The notes under the pieces: generated by a model
Databases searched by the model: none
The model's input: only the letters and a program-made list of their open reading frames with translations
Told to the model about the DNA's origin: nothing
Position numbers and translations under genes: made by a program
Source of the DNA: Phreatobacter sp.
GTDB taxonomy: Bacteria; Pseudomonadota; Alphaproteobacteria; Rhizobiales; Phreatobacteraceae
Assembly: GCF_022843985.1 (NCBI RefSeq)
Contig: NZ_JALHMP010000013.1
Coordinates: forward strand, 1-64,000
Length of the DNA: 64,000 bases
Direction of reading: 5' to 3'
In this document: positions 26,187 to 33,466 of the stretch, in pieces
Numbering within the stretch: the first letter of the stretch is position 1
How the letters are laid out: each line of letters begins with the position of its first letter

Positions 26187-26939
26187 ATGAACCGCATCGA
26201 TCTCGCCGGTCGGACCGCCATCATCACCGGGGGTGCCCGCGGCATCGGCTATGCCGCGGCCGAGCGCATGCTGGAGTCCGGCGCCGAGGTGGCGCTGTGG
26301 GATGTCGATGCGACGAAGCTCGCTGATGCCGCGGCGGCGCTTGCGGCCAAGGGTCGCGTCTCCACCCATGTCGTCGAACTCACCGACGAGACCTCGGTCC
26401 AGGCGGCCACCGATGCCACCGTTGCGGCCCATGGCGGCATCGCCATCCTGGTCAACAATGCCGGCATCACCGGCGGCAACGGCAAGACCTGGGAGCTTTC
26501 TCCGGAGATCTGGCGGCGCGTCGTCGAGGTCAATCTCGTCGGGCCCTATCTGACCTGCCGCGCCGTGGTCCCGGTCATGCTGAAGGCGGGCTACGGGCGC
26601 ATCGTCAACATCGCCTCCATCGCCGGCAAGGAGGGCAACCCCAATGCCTCGCATTATTCGGCCTCGAAGGCCGGGCTGATCGGCCTGACCAAGTCGCTGG
26701 CCAAGGAACTCGCCACCTCCGGCATCCTCGTCAACTGCATCACGCCTGCCGCGGCCAAGACCGAGATCTTCGACCAGATGAAGCAGGAGCATATCGACTT
26801 CATGCTGTCGAAGATCCCGATGAACCGTTTCCTGCAGGTCGCGGAGGCGGCCGCGATGATCGCCTGGCTGTCCTCCGAGGACTGCGCCTTCTCGACCGGC
26901 GCCGTCTTCGACATTTCCGGCGGCCGGGCGGTCTATTGA
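26187..26939 (+). CDS. Short-chain dehydrogenase/reductase (SDR)
   Basis: A 250-residue classical SDR. The cofactor motif is TGGARGIGYAAAERM (about 12-26), the NNAG motif lies near residue 89, the catalytic YSASK near residue 155 and the C-terminal GAVFDISGGRAVY at the end. An acidic residue after the second strand (WDVDA) suggests NAD preference. The ATG at 26187 has an AGGAAAC upstream sequence. The substrate is unknown. It is the last gene before the nitrate regulators. Confidence 0.88.
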   Translation: MNRIDLAGRTAIITGGARGIGYAAAERMLESGAEVALWDVDATKLADAAAALAAKGRVSTHVVELTDETSVQAATDATVAAHGGIAILVNNAGITGGNGKTWELSPEIWRRVVEVNLVGPYLTCRAVVPVMLKAGYGRIVNIASIAGKEGNPNASHYSASKAGLIGLTKSLAKELATSGILVNCITPAAAKTEIFDQMKQEHIDFMLSKIPMNRFLQVAEAAAMIAWLSSEDCAFSTGAVFDISGGRAVY

Positions 26940-26960
26940 CGGCCCTTGCCGCATCCCCTT

Positions 26961-26972
26961 GTGCAGTGCACC
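26961..26972 (+). promoter_or_regulatory. GTGCAGTGCACC element upstream of nasT
   Basis: GTGCA/TGCAC arms around a central G, 30 bases before the nasT start. An inverted copy (11 of 12 bases) lies after nasS at 28749-28760, upstream of the nrtA leader. The arms resemble NtrC half-sites (GTGCA/TGCAC), which would suit nitrogen control. This is a candidate only. Confidence 0.35.
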
Positions 26973-27001
26973 ATAGGGGGACTCGCTGACGGAGCCGCGC
27001 C

Positions 27002-27589
27002 CTGAGTGATCTCAGTCTGACCATCGCCATCGTCGACGAGAGCCGCTCCCGCGCCGCAATCATCGAGGAGGGGCTGCGCGATGCCGGCTATTCGAAGATC
27101 GTCCATATCGGGGAGATGACCAATCTCCTCGCCCGGCTCTATGCCACCGACCCCGACGTGGTGGTCATTGACCTGGAGAATCCGTCCCGCGACGTGCTGG
27201 AACAGTTGTTCCAGGTCTCCCGCCTGGTGAAGCGGCCCGTCGCCATGTTCGTCGACCAGTCCGATACCGGCATGATCAACAAGGCGATCGAGGCCGGGGT
27301 CTCGGCCTATGTGGTCGACGGGCTGAAGAAGGAACGGGTCAAGTCCATCCTCGACATGTGCATGGCGCGTTTCCACGCCTATGCCCGGTTGCAGAACGAA
27401 CTCGACCAGGCTCGCTCGGCGCTGGAGGAGCGCAAGATCGTCGAACGTGCCAAGGGCCTGCTGATGCGCCACAAGGGCGTCACGGAGGACGAGGCCTATA
27501 CGCTGCTGCGCCGCCGCGCCATGAACGAGAAGAAGAAGCTGGGCGACATCGCCCAGGCGGTGGTCACCGGTCTGGAGATGCTCGGATGA
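27002..27589 (+). CDS. nasT: NasT, ANTAR-domain RNA-binding response regulator
   Basis: A 195-residue antiterminator. The N-terminal receiver-like domain starts SDLSLTIAIVDESRSRAAIIEEGLR. After a coiled-coil helix (about 120-135), the ANTAR domain spans about 135-190 with AKGLLMRHKGVTEDEAYTLLRRRAMN. The ANTAR domain binds tandem hexaloop hairpins in nitrate-assimilation leader RNA. No ATG, GTG or TTG lies between the in-frame stop at 26987 and residue 38. The CTG at 27002, with GGAG at 26991-26994, is the only start that keeps the receiver intact. The stop overlaps the nasS start (ATGA). In known systems NasS holds NasT inactive until nitrate or nitrite binds. Confidence 0.88.
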   Translation: MSDLSLTIAIVDESRSRAAIIEEGLRDAGYSKIVHIGEMTNLLARLYATDPDVVVIDLENPSRDVLEQLFQVSRLVKRPVAMFVDQSDTGMINKAIEAGVSAYVVDGLKKERVKSILDMCMARFHAYARLQNELDQARSALEERKIVERAKGLLMRHKGVTEDEAYTLLRRRAMNEKKKLGDIAQAVVTGLEMLG

Positions 27590-28743
27590 GACGGATCACC
27601 ATCGGTTTCATCCCTCTGACCGACGCCGCCCCTCTCATCGCCGCGCACGAGCGGGGCTTCGCGGCGGAGGAGGGTCTTGCCTTCGACCTCGTGCGCGAGG
27701 TCTCCTGGGCCAATATCCGCGACAAGCTCTCCATCGGCCTCTTCGATGCGGCCCATATGCTCACGCCGCTGGCCCTGGCGAGCGCGCTCGGGATCGGCCA
27801 CGTCAAGGTGCCGATGATCGCGCCGATCACGCTGGCGCTGAACGGCAATGCGATCACGCTGTCGGCGGCTTTCGTACGCGAACTGGGGGCACTGCCGGAG
27901 GATCCGGTGGCCGCCCTGCCGTTGATCGCCGCGGCCATCCGGCGGCGGGAGAGTGCCGGATTGAGCCCGCCGGTCTTCGCCAGCACCTTCCCCTTCTCCA
28001 CCCATAACTACATCCTGCGCGCCTATCTCGCCGCCGGCGGCATTGACCCGGACCGCGACGTCCAGCTCGTGGTCATCCCGCCGCCGCTGATGGCGGGATC
28101 CCTCGAAAAGGGCCTGATCGACGGCTTCTGCGTCGGCTCGCCCTGGAACTCGGTGGCCGTCGACCGCGGCGCCGGCCATATCCTCGCTCCGAGCTCGGCG
28201 CTCTTTTCGCGCATTCCCGAGAAGACGCTGGTCATCGGCGATACGCTGGCGGCCGGCGACGCCGAGACGCTGCGCGCCATCATCGCCGCGACCGCCAAGG
28301 GGGCGGCCTGGTGCGCCGATCCCGGCAATGCCCTCGAACTCGCAGCCATCCTCTCGGCCCCGCATTATCTCAGCGTCGCCGCTCCCCTGGTGCTGCGCAC
28401 CATCGAGGGCCGGCTGATCTTCACGCCGGGCGGGCCGTCCCGTGCCGTTCCCGATTTCATCCGCTATGACGTGCCCGGCGCGGCCCGTCCCGATGCCGGC
28501 CGTTATGCCTGGCTCTATGCGCAGATCGTCCGCTGGGGGCAGACCCGGTTCGATCCGGAAGCGCCTTCCAAGATCGCCGCGCTGATCCGCACCGACCTCT
28601 TCGACGCGGCTGTGGGCGGAGCGCCGCCCGCCGCCGCCGCCGACCCGATCGGCAGCCTCCTGGAGCCGGCCTTCGATCCCGCCGCCCTCGCCGACTATCT
28701 CGCCCGGTTCGACGCGCGCGGCCTGCCCAGGCGGCTTGCCTGA
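27586..28743 (+). CDS. nasS: NasS, nitrate-sensing NrtA-like regulatory protein
   Basis: A 385-residue protein of the NrtA/CmpA substrate-binding fold with no signal peptide, so it is cytoplasmic. Blocks ITIGFIPLTDAAPLIAAHERGF and FPFSTHNYILRAYLAAGGIDPDRD, and GLIDGFCVGSPWNSVAVDRG, match the transporter's own NrtA encoded just downstream. Cytoplasmic NrtA-like proteins next to nasT are NasS sensors that bind nitrate/nitrite and release NasT. Translational coupling to nasT fits formation of a NasS-NasT complex. The ATG at 27586 is used; the frame is open further upstream only because it is antisense-free inside nasT. Confidence 0.9.
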   Translation: MRRITIGFIPLTDAAPLIAAHERGFAAEEGLAFDLVREVSWANIRDKLSIGLFDAAHMLTPLALASALGIGHVKVPMIAPITLALNGNAITLSAAFVRELGALPEDPVAALPLIAAAIRRRESAGLSPPVFASTFPFSTHNYILRAYLAAGGIDPDRDVQLVVIPPPLMAGSLEKGLIDGFCVGSPWNSVAVDRGAGHILAPSSALFSRIPEKTLVIGDTLAAGDAETLRAIIAATAKGAAWCADPGNALELAAILSAPHYLSVAAPLVLRTIEGRLIFTPGGPSRAVPDFIRYDVPGAARPDAGRYAWLYAQIVRWGQTRFDPEAPSKIAALIRTDLFDAAVGGAPPAAAADPIGSLLEPAFDPAALADYLARFDARGLPRRLA

Positions 28744-28748
28744 GGGCT

Positions 28749-28760
28749 GTTGCACTGCAC
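28749..28760 (-). promoter_or_regulatory. Inverted copy of the GTGCAGTGCA element upstream of the nrtA leader
   Basis: The minus strand reads GTGCAGTGCAAC, matching 26961-26972 at 11 of 12 positions. It lies about 120-130 bases upstream of the sigma54-like sequence at 28877, a normal distance for an NtrC-type enhancer. Confidence 0.3.
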
Positions 28761-28876
28761 AGCGAAGCGGCACCGCGGCGCTAATCTGCCGTCGTTTCGA
28801 ACGTTTCCAGCCTCGCCCGGTCGGACTTTGCCTTCAAGGACAGTTGACGACCGGGGTTTCCGGCCCCGGAGGCACT

Positions 28877-28892
28877 TGGCATGACCCTTGAA
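28877..28892 (+). promoter_or_regulatory. Possible sigma54 promoter for nrtABC-nasA
   Basis: TGGCATGACCCTTGAA matches the sigma54 consensus TGGCACG-N4-TTGCA with correct spacing. Two positions differ; the -12 GC reads GA, which weakens the case. A start near 28903 would put the ANTAR hairpins about 30 bases into the leader RNA. A 9-bp inverted repeat (28883-28891 with 28904-28912) overlaps it. Confidence 0.3.
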
Positions 28893-28931
28893 TAGACTTT
28901 GTCTCAAGGGTCGGCCCGAGGGTCGCATCCC

Positions 28932-28965
28932 GGCCCAGTGCAGGGCCCTTCAGCAACGCCGCTGA
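28932..28965 (+). promoter_or_regulatory. ANTAR RNA motif: tandem hexaloop hairpins P1 and P2 (NasT target)
   Basis: P1 is GGCCC-AGTGCA-GGGCC (28932-28947). P2 is TCAGC-AACGCC-GCTGA (28950-28965). Both are 5-bp stems with a six-base loop that has A at loop position 1 and G at position 4, the rule described for RNAs bound by ANTAR regulators (NasR, NasT, EutV). They are 2 bases apart in the leader of the nitrate operon, directly downstream of the gene pair that encodes NasT and its sensor. P2 overlaps the 5' arm of the terminator that follows. Confidence 0.8.
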
Positions 28966-29033
28966 CAAAAGTCCGACGTGCCGCTCTCCGACGGAGAACC
29001 GGCGACGACGAGGCCTTTGTCGGCGGCTTTTTT
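28958..29033 (+). terminator. Conditional leader terminator (attenuator) of nrtA, competing with P2
   Basis: GCCGCTGACAAA (28958-28969) pairs along all 12 bases (one G-U) with TTTGTCGGCGGC (29016-29027), directly followed by six T (29028-29033). The enclosed 46 bases include a small TCTCC/GGAGA hairpin. The 5' arm contains the 3' half of ANTAR hairpin P2, so P2 and the terminator cannot form together. NasT binding to P1/P2 would therefore let transcription reach nrtA. Confidence 0.75.
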
Positions 29034-29129
29034 GTGCCCGGAACCAGCCGGGCGGCATGAGGACCCATCCCGCCGCGGCCCGCCGCGGCCGCCATTCACC
29101 TGTTCCTTGACCGTAACCTGGACCTGACG

Positions 29130-30452
29130 ATGACAAAGACCTTCCAGGCACAGTCCCTCGCATCGGCGCGCACCAGCCGCCGCGCCTTCCTCAGGCAGAC
29201 CGCCGCCGCTGCGGCCCTCTTCGCCGCCGCCAAGACGGCCCTGCCAGCCGGCGCCTTCGCGCAGGGAGCCGGTCCGGAGGTGAAGGGCACCAAGCTCGGC
29301 TATATCGCGCTCACCGATGCTGCGCCGCTCGTCATCGCACGGGAGAAGGGCTTCTTCGCCAAGCATGGCCTGCCCGACATGGACATTGCCCGCCAGGCCT
29401 CCTGGGGCGCGACGCGCGACAACATGGCTCTTGGCACCAAGGCCAACGGCATCGACGGTGGCCATATCCTCCGGCCGAAGACGCATCTCTACAGCACCGG
29501 CAAGGTGATGCAGAACGGCCAGCCCCTGCCGATGTACACGCTCCTCAACCTCAACGAGGACGGCCAAGGCATTTCGGTGTCCAACGAGTACAAGGACCTG
29601 AACATCCAGAAGGACGCCTCGCCGCTGAAGGCGGCCTTCGAGCGCAAGAAGGCCCAGGGCAAGGACCTGACCGCCGCCATGACCTTTCCGGGCGGGACCC
29701 ATGACCTGTGGATCCGCTACTGGCTCGCCGCCGGCGGCATCGATCCCGACACCGACATCAAGGTGATCGTCGTGCCGCCGCCGCAGATGGTGGCGAACAT
29801 GAAGGTTGGCACCATGGACTGCTTCTGCGTTGGCGAGCCGTGGAACGAGCAGCTGGTCAACCAGGCCATCGGCTATACGGCCCTCACGACCGGCGAGCTC
29901 TGGTTCAAGCATCCCGAGAAGGTCCTCGGGATGCGCGCCGAATGGGTCGACGCCAATCCCCGCGCCACCCAGGCCATCCTGATGGCGGTGATGGAAGCGC
30001 AGCAATGGTGCGAGAGGATGGAGAACAAGGACGAACTGGCGCAGATCGTCGGTCGCCGCCAGTGGTTCAACGTTCCCGTCAATGACATCAACGGCCGTCT
30101 CAAGGGCAATATCAACTATGGCCACGGCCGGACGGTCGCCAATTCGCCGCTGCGGATGAAATTCTGGGGCGAGGGCGGCGCCGTCTCCTATCCGTGGAAG
30201 AGCCTCGACACCTGGTTCGTCACCGAGAACATCCGCTGGGGCAAATTCGAGCCCAACACCGACATCAAGGCGCTGGTCGATCGCACCAACCGCGCGGATC
30301 TCTGGCTACAGGCGGCGAAGACCCTCGGCATCGCCGGCGTTCCGACCTCCGACTCGCGCGGGGTCGAGACCTTCTTCGACGGCGTGAAGTTCGATCCCGC
30401 CGATCCGCAGGCCTATCTGCGCGCCCTCAAGATCAAGCGCGCCCAGGTCTGA
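29130..30452 (+). CDS. nrtA: Nitrate ABC transporter substrate-binding protein
   Basis: A 440-residue NrtA/CmpA protein. The N-terminus has a twin-arginine signal (TSRRAFLRQTAAAAALF), so the folded protein is exported to the periplasm. The mature part starts near GPEVKGTKLGYIALTDAAPLVIAREKGFF. Its TFPGGTHDLWIRYWLAAGGIDPDTD and MDCFCVGEPWNEQLVNQ blocks are the family's ligand-side segments, shared with NasS. The leader carries the NasT-responsive attenuator. nrtB, nrtC, a flavoprotein and nasA follow on the same strand. Confidence 0.94.
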   Translation: MTKTFQAQSLASARTSRRAFLRQTAAAAALFAAAKTALPAGAFAQGAGPEVKGTKLGYIALTDAAPLVIAREKGFFAKHGLPDMDIARQASWGATRDNMALGTKANGIDGGHILRPKTHLYSTGKVMQNGQPLPMYTLLNLNEDGQGISVSNEYKDLNIQKDASPLKAAFERKKAQGKDLTAAMTFPGGTHDLWIRYWLAAGGIDPDTDIKVIVVPPPQMVANMKVGTMDCFCVGEPWNEQLVNQAIGYTALTTGELWFKHPEKVLGMRAEWVDANPRATQAILMAVMEAQQWCERMENKDELAQIVGRRQWFNVPVNDINGRLKGNINYGHGRTVANSPLRMKFWGEGGAVSYPWKSLDTWFVTENIRWGKFEPNTDIKALVDRTNRADLWLQAAKTLGIAGVPTSDSRGVETFFDGVKFDPADPQAYLRALKIKRAQV

Positions 30453-30525
30453 GCCGCGAGGCCCGACCGACGCATCGCCGCCCGGCCCGGTCGGGCGGAT
30501 CCCCACCTCCGGCAAGAGAGCGCTC

Positions 30526-31431
30526 ATGTCCCGACCCGCATTGAGAGCCGTCGCAACCATGCCAGACGCCTCCACCACGACGCCCGCCGCCGCGGTGGTG
30601 ACGTTGACGCCACCTCGATCCGTGAACCGGCGGGCCGTGCTGCGGTCGAAGCTCGTGTCCACAGCCAGCGTGGTGGTGCCGCCCGTCCTCACCCTGACCC
30701 TCATCCTCCTCGTCTGGGAAATCCTGTGCTCCGGGCCGGGCGCGACCCTGCCCGCGCCAAGCCAGGTCTGGCGTGACTCGAGCGACCTGATCCTCGACCC
30801 CTTCTTCGTCGCGGGCAGCCAGGATATCGGTCTCGGCTGGCGGGTCCTGACGTCGCTGCAGCGTGTCGCCATCGGCTTCGGCCTCGCCGCGCTTGTCGGC
30901 ATTGCCGTCGGAACCCTCGTGGGCCAGTCGACCTGGGCCATGCGCGGCCTCGACCCGATCTTCCAGGTGCTGCGCACCGTGCCGCCGCTCGCCTGGCTGC
31001 CGATCTCGCTCGCCGCCTTCCGTGACGCCAATCCCAGCGCCATCTTCGTCATCTTCATCACGGCGATCTGGCCGATCCTCATCAACACCTCGGTCGGCAT
31101 CCGCAACATCCCGCAGGACTATCGCAACGTCGCCGCCGTGCTGCGGCTGAACCAGATCGAGTTCTTCTGGAAGATCATGCTGCCCTCGGCCGCGCCCTAT
31201 ATCTTCACCGGCCTGCGGATCGGCGTCGGCCTCGCCTGGCTCGCCATCGTCGCGGCGGAAATGCTCACCGGCGGCGTCGGCATCGGCTTCTTCATCTGGG
31301 ACGCTTGGAACTCCTCCAAGCTCTCCGACATCATCGTCGCGCTCGTCTATATCGGCTTCATCGGCTTCGTCCTCGACCGGCTGATCGCTGGGCTCGCGAC
31401 CATTGTCACCCGCGGCACGGCCGCGAATTGA
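30526..31431 (+). CDS. nrtB: Nitrate ABC transporter permease
   Basis: A 301-residue inner-membrane permease with an N-terminal cytoplasmic stretch (about 1-40) and about six transmembrane helices. The EAA-type loop appears as NVAAVLRLNQIEFFWKIMLPSAAPYIFTGLRIG (about 202-234), matching NrtB/SsuC/TauC-type permeases. An ATG at 30526 fits; an internal ATG at 30559 is possible. It starts 74 bases after nrtA and ends 12 bases before nrtC. Confidence 0.93.
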   Translation: MSRPALRAVATMPDASTTTPAAAVVTLTPPRSVNRRAVLRSKLVSTASVVVPPVLTLTLILLVWEILCSGPGATLPAPSQVWRDSSDLILDPFFVAGSQDIGLGWRVLTSLQRVAIGFGLAALVGIAVGTLVGQSTWAMRGLDPIFQVLRTVPPLAWLPISLAAFRDANPSAIFVIFITAIWPILINTSVGIRNIPQDYRNVAAVLRLNQIEFFWKIMLPSAAPYIFTGLRIGVGLAWLAIVAAEMLTGGVGIGFFIWDAWNSSKLSDIIVALVYIGFIGFVLDRLIAGLATIVTRGTAAN

Positions 31432-31442
31432 GGAGCGCCGCC

Positions 31443-32243
31443 ATGAAACAGGCCCCCTATCTCCAGATCGACGGCGTCGAGAAGACCTTCACGCGCGGCG
31501 ATACGTCCAATCATGTCCTCGCCGATATCAATGTCGGTATCGACAATGGCGAGTTCGTCTCCATCATCGGCCATTCCGGCTGCGGCAAGTCCACCCTTCT
31601 CAACATCATCGCCGGCCTCACACCGGCGACCTCCGGCGGCGTGCTCCTCGACAACAAGGAGGTGAACGAACCCGGTCCCGACCGCGCCGTTGTCTTCCAG
31701 AACCATTCGCTTCTGCCCTGGCTGACCGTCTACGAGAATGTCCGCATGGCCGTCGACAAGGTCTTCCGGGCGACGAAGTCGCGGGCCGAGCGCCATGACT
31801 GGACCATGCACAAGCTCGATCTGGTGCACATGGCCCACGCCAAGGACCGTCGCCCCGCCGAGATTTCCGGCGGCATGAAACAGCGCGTCGGCATCGCCCG
31901 GGCACTGGCCATGGAGCCGAAGATCCTGCTGCTCGACGAGCCTTTCGGCGCTCTCGATGCGCTGACGCGGGCCCATCTGCAGGACTCCGTGATGCAGATC
32001 CACGCCACGCTGAAGAACACGATGATCATGATCACCCATGACGTCGACGAAGCGGTGCTGCTGTCCGACCGCATCATCATGATGACCAACGGGCCCGCGG
32101 CGACCATCGGCGAGATCCTCGAGGTCGCGCTGCCGCGCCCGCGCAAGCGGCTCGAACTCGTCACCAACACCACCTACATCAAGGCGCGCGAGGCGGTGCT
32201 GAAGTTCCTCTACGAGCGCCATGCCTTCGTCGAAGCGGCCTGA
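31443..32243 (+). CDS. nrtC: Nitrate ABC transporter ATP-binding protein
   Basis: A 266-residue ATPase. Walker A is GHSGCGKST (about 41-49), the Q-loop is VVFQNHSLLPWLTV, the signature is ISGGMKQRV (about 141), Walker B is ILLLDEPFGALD and the switch is ITHDVDEA. It has only the ATPase domain and is NrtD-like in length; it lacks the NrtA-like C-terminal regulatory domain of cyanobacterial NrtC. The start at 31443 follows a GGAG at 31431. The frame remains open upstream to 31305 inside nrtB. Confidence 0.93.
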   Translation: MKQAPYLQIDGVEKTFTRGDTSNHVLADINVGIDNGEFVSIIGHSGCGKSTLLNIIAGLTPATSGGVLLDNKEVNEPGPDRAVVFQNHSLLPWLTVYENVRMAVDKVFRATKSRAERHDWTMHKLDLVHMAHAKDRRPAEISGGMKQRVGIARALAMEPKILLLDEPFGALDALTRAHLQDSVMQIHATLKNTMIMITHDVDEAVLLSDRIIMMTNGPAATIGEILEVALPRPRKRLELVTNTTYIKAREAVLKFLYERHAFVEAA

Positions 32244-32255
32244 CGGGCGACGCCC

Positions 32256-33464
32256 ATGTCCGAACCGCTCGTCGTCATCGGCAACGGCATGGCCGCGGCG
32301 CGCTTCGTCGAGGAGCTCGGGCGGGTCGCGCTCGGCCGCTACAGCGTGCTGGTCGTCGGCGCCGAGCCGCGCCTCGCCTATAACCGGGTGCTGCTGTCCT
32401 CCGTTCTCGCCGGGGAACTGGCTGTTGTCGACACCGAACTGAAGCCGCCGGCATGGTGGGAGGCGCAGGGCGTCACCCTGGTTTATGGGCAGCGGGCCAG
32501 CGCCATCGATCGTGCCAGCCGGAGCGTCTGGCTGGAGGACGGGACGCAACTGCCCTATGCGCGGCTCGTGCTCGCCACCGGCTCCGACCCCATCCGCCTG
32601 CCGAAGCCGGGCATGGAACTGCCCGGTGTCCTCACCTTCCGCGACCATGACGATGTCGGCGCCATGCTGGCGGCTGCGGGGCCTGCGACGCGGGCCGTGG
32701 TCATCGGCGGCGGACTGCTCGGCATCGAGGCGGCCTGCGGCCTCGCCGCGACCGGGACGCGGGTCACGCTGCTTCATTTGATGGACCGCCTGATGGAGCG
32801 CCAACTCGATGCCGAGGCGGCGGGCCTGCTCAGGGCGGCCCTCGAGGCGCGGGGGATCACCGTTCTGCTCAGCGCCGATACGGCTGTGGTGGAGGGCGAG
32901 GGCTGCGTCGAGGCCGTCCGCCTGACCGATGGCCGGGACCTGCCGTGTGACATGGTCGTCGCCGCCATCGGCATCCGCCCCAATGCGACGCTCGCCCGCG
33001 CGGCGGGCCTGGCAACGTCCCGCGGCATCGTCGTCGACGACCATCTGACAACCTCCGATCCGGTCATTCATGCGATCGGCGAATGCGCCGAGCACCGCGG
33101 CACCTGCTACGGCCTGGTCGAGCCGGCCTATCAGCAGGCCGGCGTCCTTGCCCGGCATCTCGCGGGAAAGCCCGACGCCTATGAGGGCACGGTTCCGGCG
33201 ACCAACCTCAAGGTCTCCGGCGTGCCGGTCTTTTCAGCCGGGGACTTTCTCGGCGCGGTGGGAACCCAAAGCATCGTCTGGCGTGACCCGGGCCTTGCCA
33301 CCTACCGCAAGCTGGTCCTGCGGGACGGCGCGCTCGCTGGTGCGATCCTCTGCGGGCAGACCGCCGACGCGCCCTGGTACCTCGACCTCATCCGGTCGGG
33401 CCGGCCGCTCGGTCCGCTGCGCGACGGCCTGATCTTCGGCCAGGCGTTGGCGGAGGCGGCCTGA
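32256..33464 (+). CDS. FAD-dependent NAD(P)H oxidoreductase partner of nitrate reductase
   Basis: A 402-residue two-dinucleotide-binding flavoprotein similar to the N-terminal half of NirB. The FAD site is VVIGNGMAAARFVEEL (residues 4-20), the NAD(P) site VVIGGGLLGIEAACGL (about 148-163) and the second FAD block IVVDDHLTTSDPVIHAIGECAEH (about 258-280). It ends without iron-sulphur or siroheme domains. In Bradyrhizobium the equivalent gene beside the nitrate reductase passes electrons from NAD(P)H to it. It starts 12 bases after nrtC and lies 2 bases before nasA, so it is in the operon. Confidence 0.85.
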   Translation: MSEPLVVIGNGMAAARFVEELGRVALGRYSVLVVGAEPRLAYNRVLLSSVLAGELAVVDTELKPPAWWEAQGVTLVYGQRASAIDRASRSVWLEDGTQLPYARLVLATGSDPIRLPKPGMELPGVLTFRDHDDVGAMLAAAGPATRAVVIGGGLLGIEAACGLAATGTRVTLLHLMDRLMERQLDAEAAGLLRAALEARGITVLLSADTAVVEGEGCVEAVRLTDGRDLPCDMVVAAIGIRPNATLARAAGLATSRGIVVDDHLTTSDPVIHAIGECAEHRGTCYGLVEPAYQQAGVLARHLAGKPDAYEGTVPATNLKVSGVPVFSAGDFLGAVGTQSIVWRDPGLATYRKLVLRDGALAGAILCGQTADAPWYLDLIRSGRPLGPLRDGLIFGQALAEAA

Positions 33465-33466
33465 CC

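Noticed and set aside
28852-28869. Hairpin CCGGGG-TTTCGG-CCCCGG as an ANTAR target
   Set aside because: It has a hexaloop but loop position 1 is T and position 4 is C, against the A1/G4 rule; P1/P2 downstream fit better.
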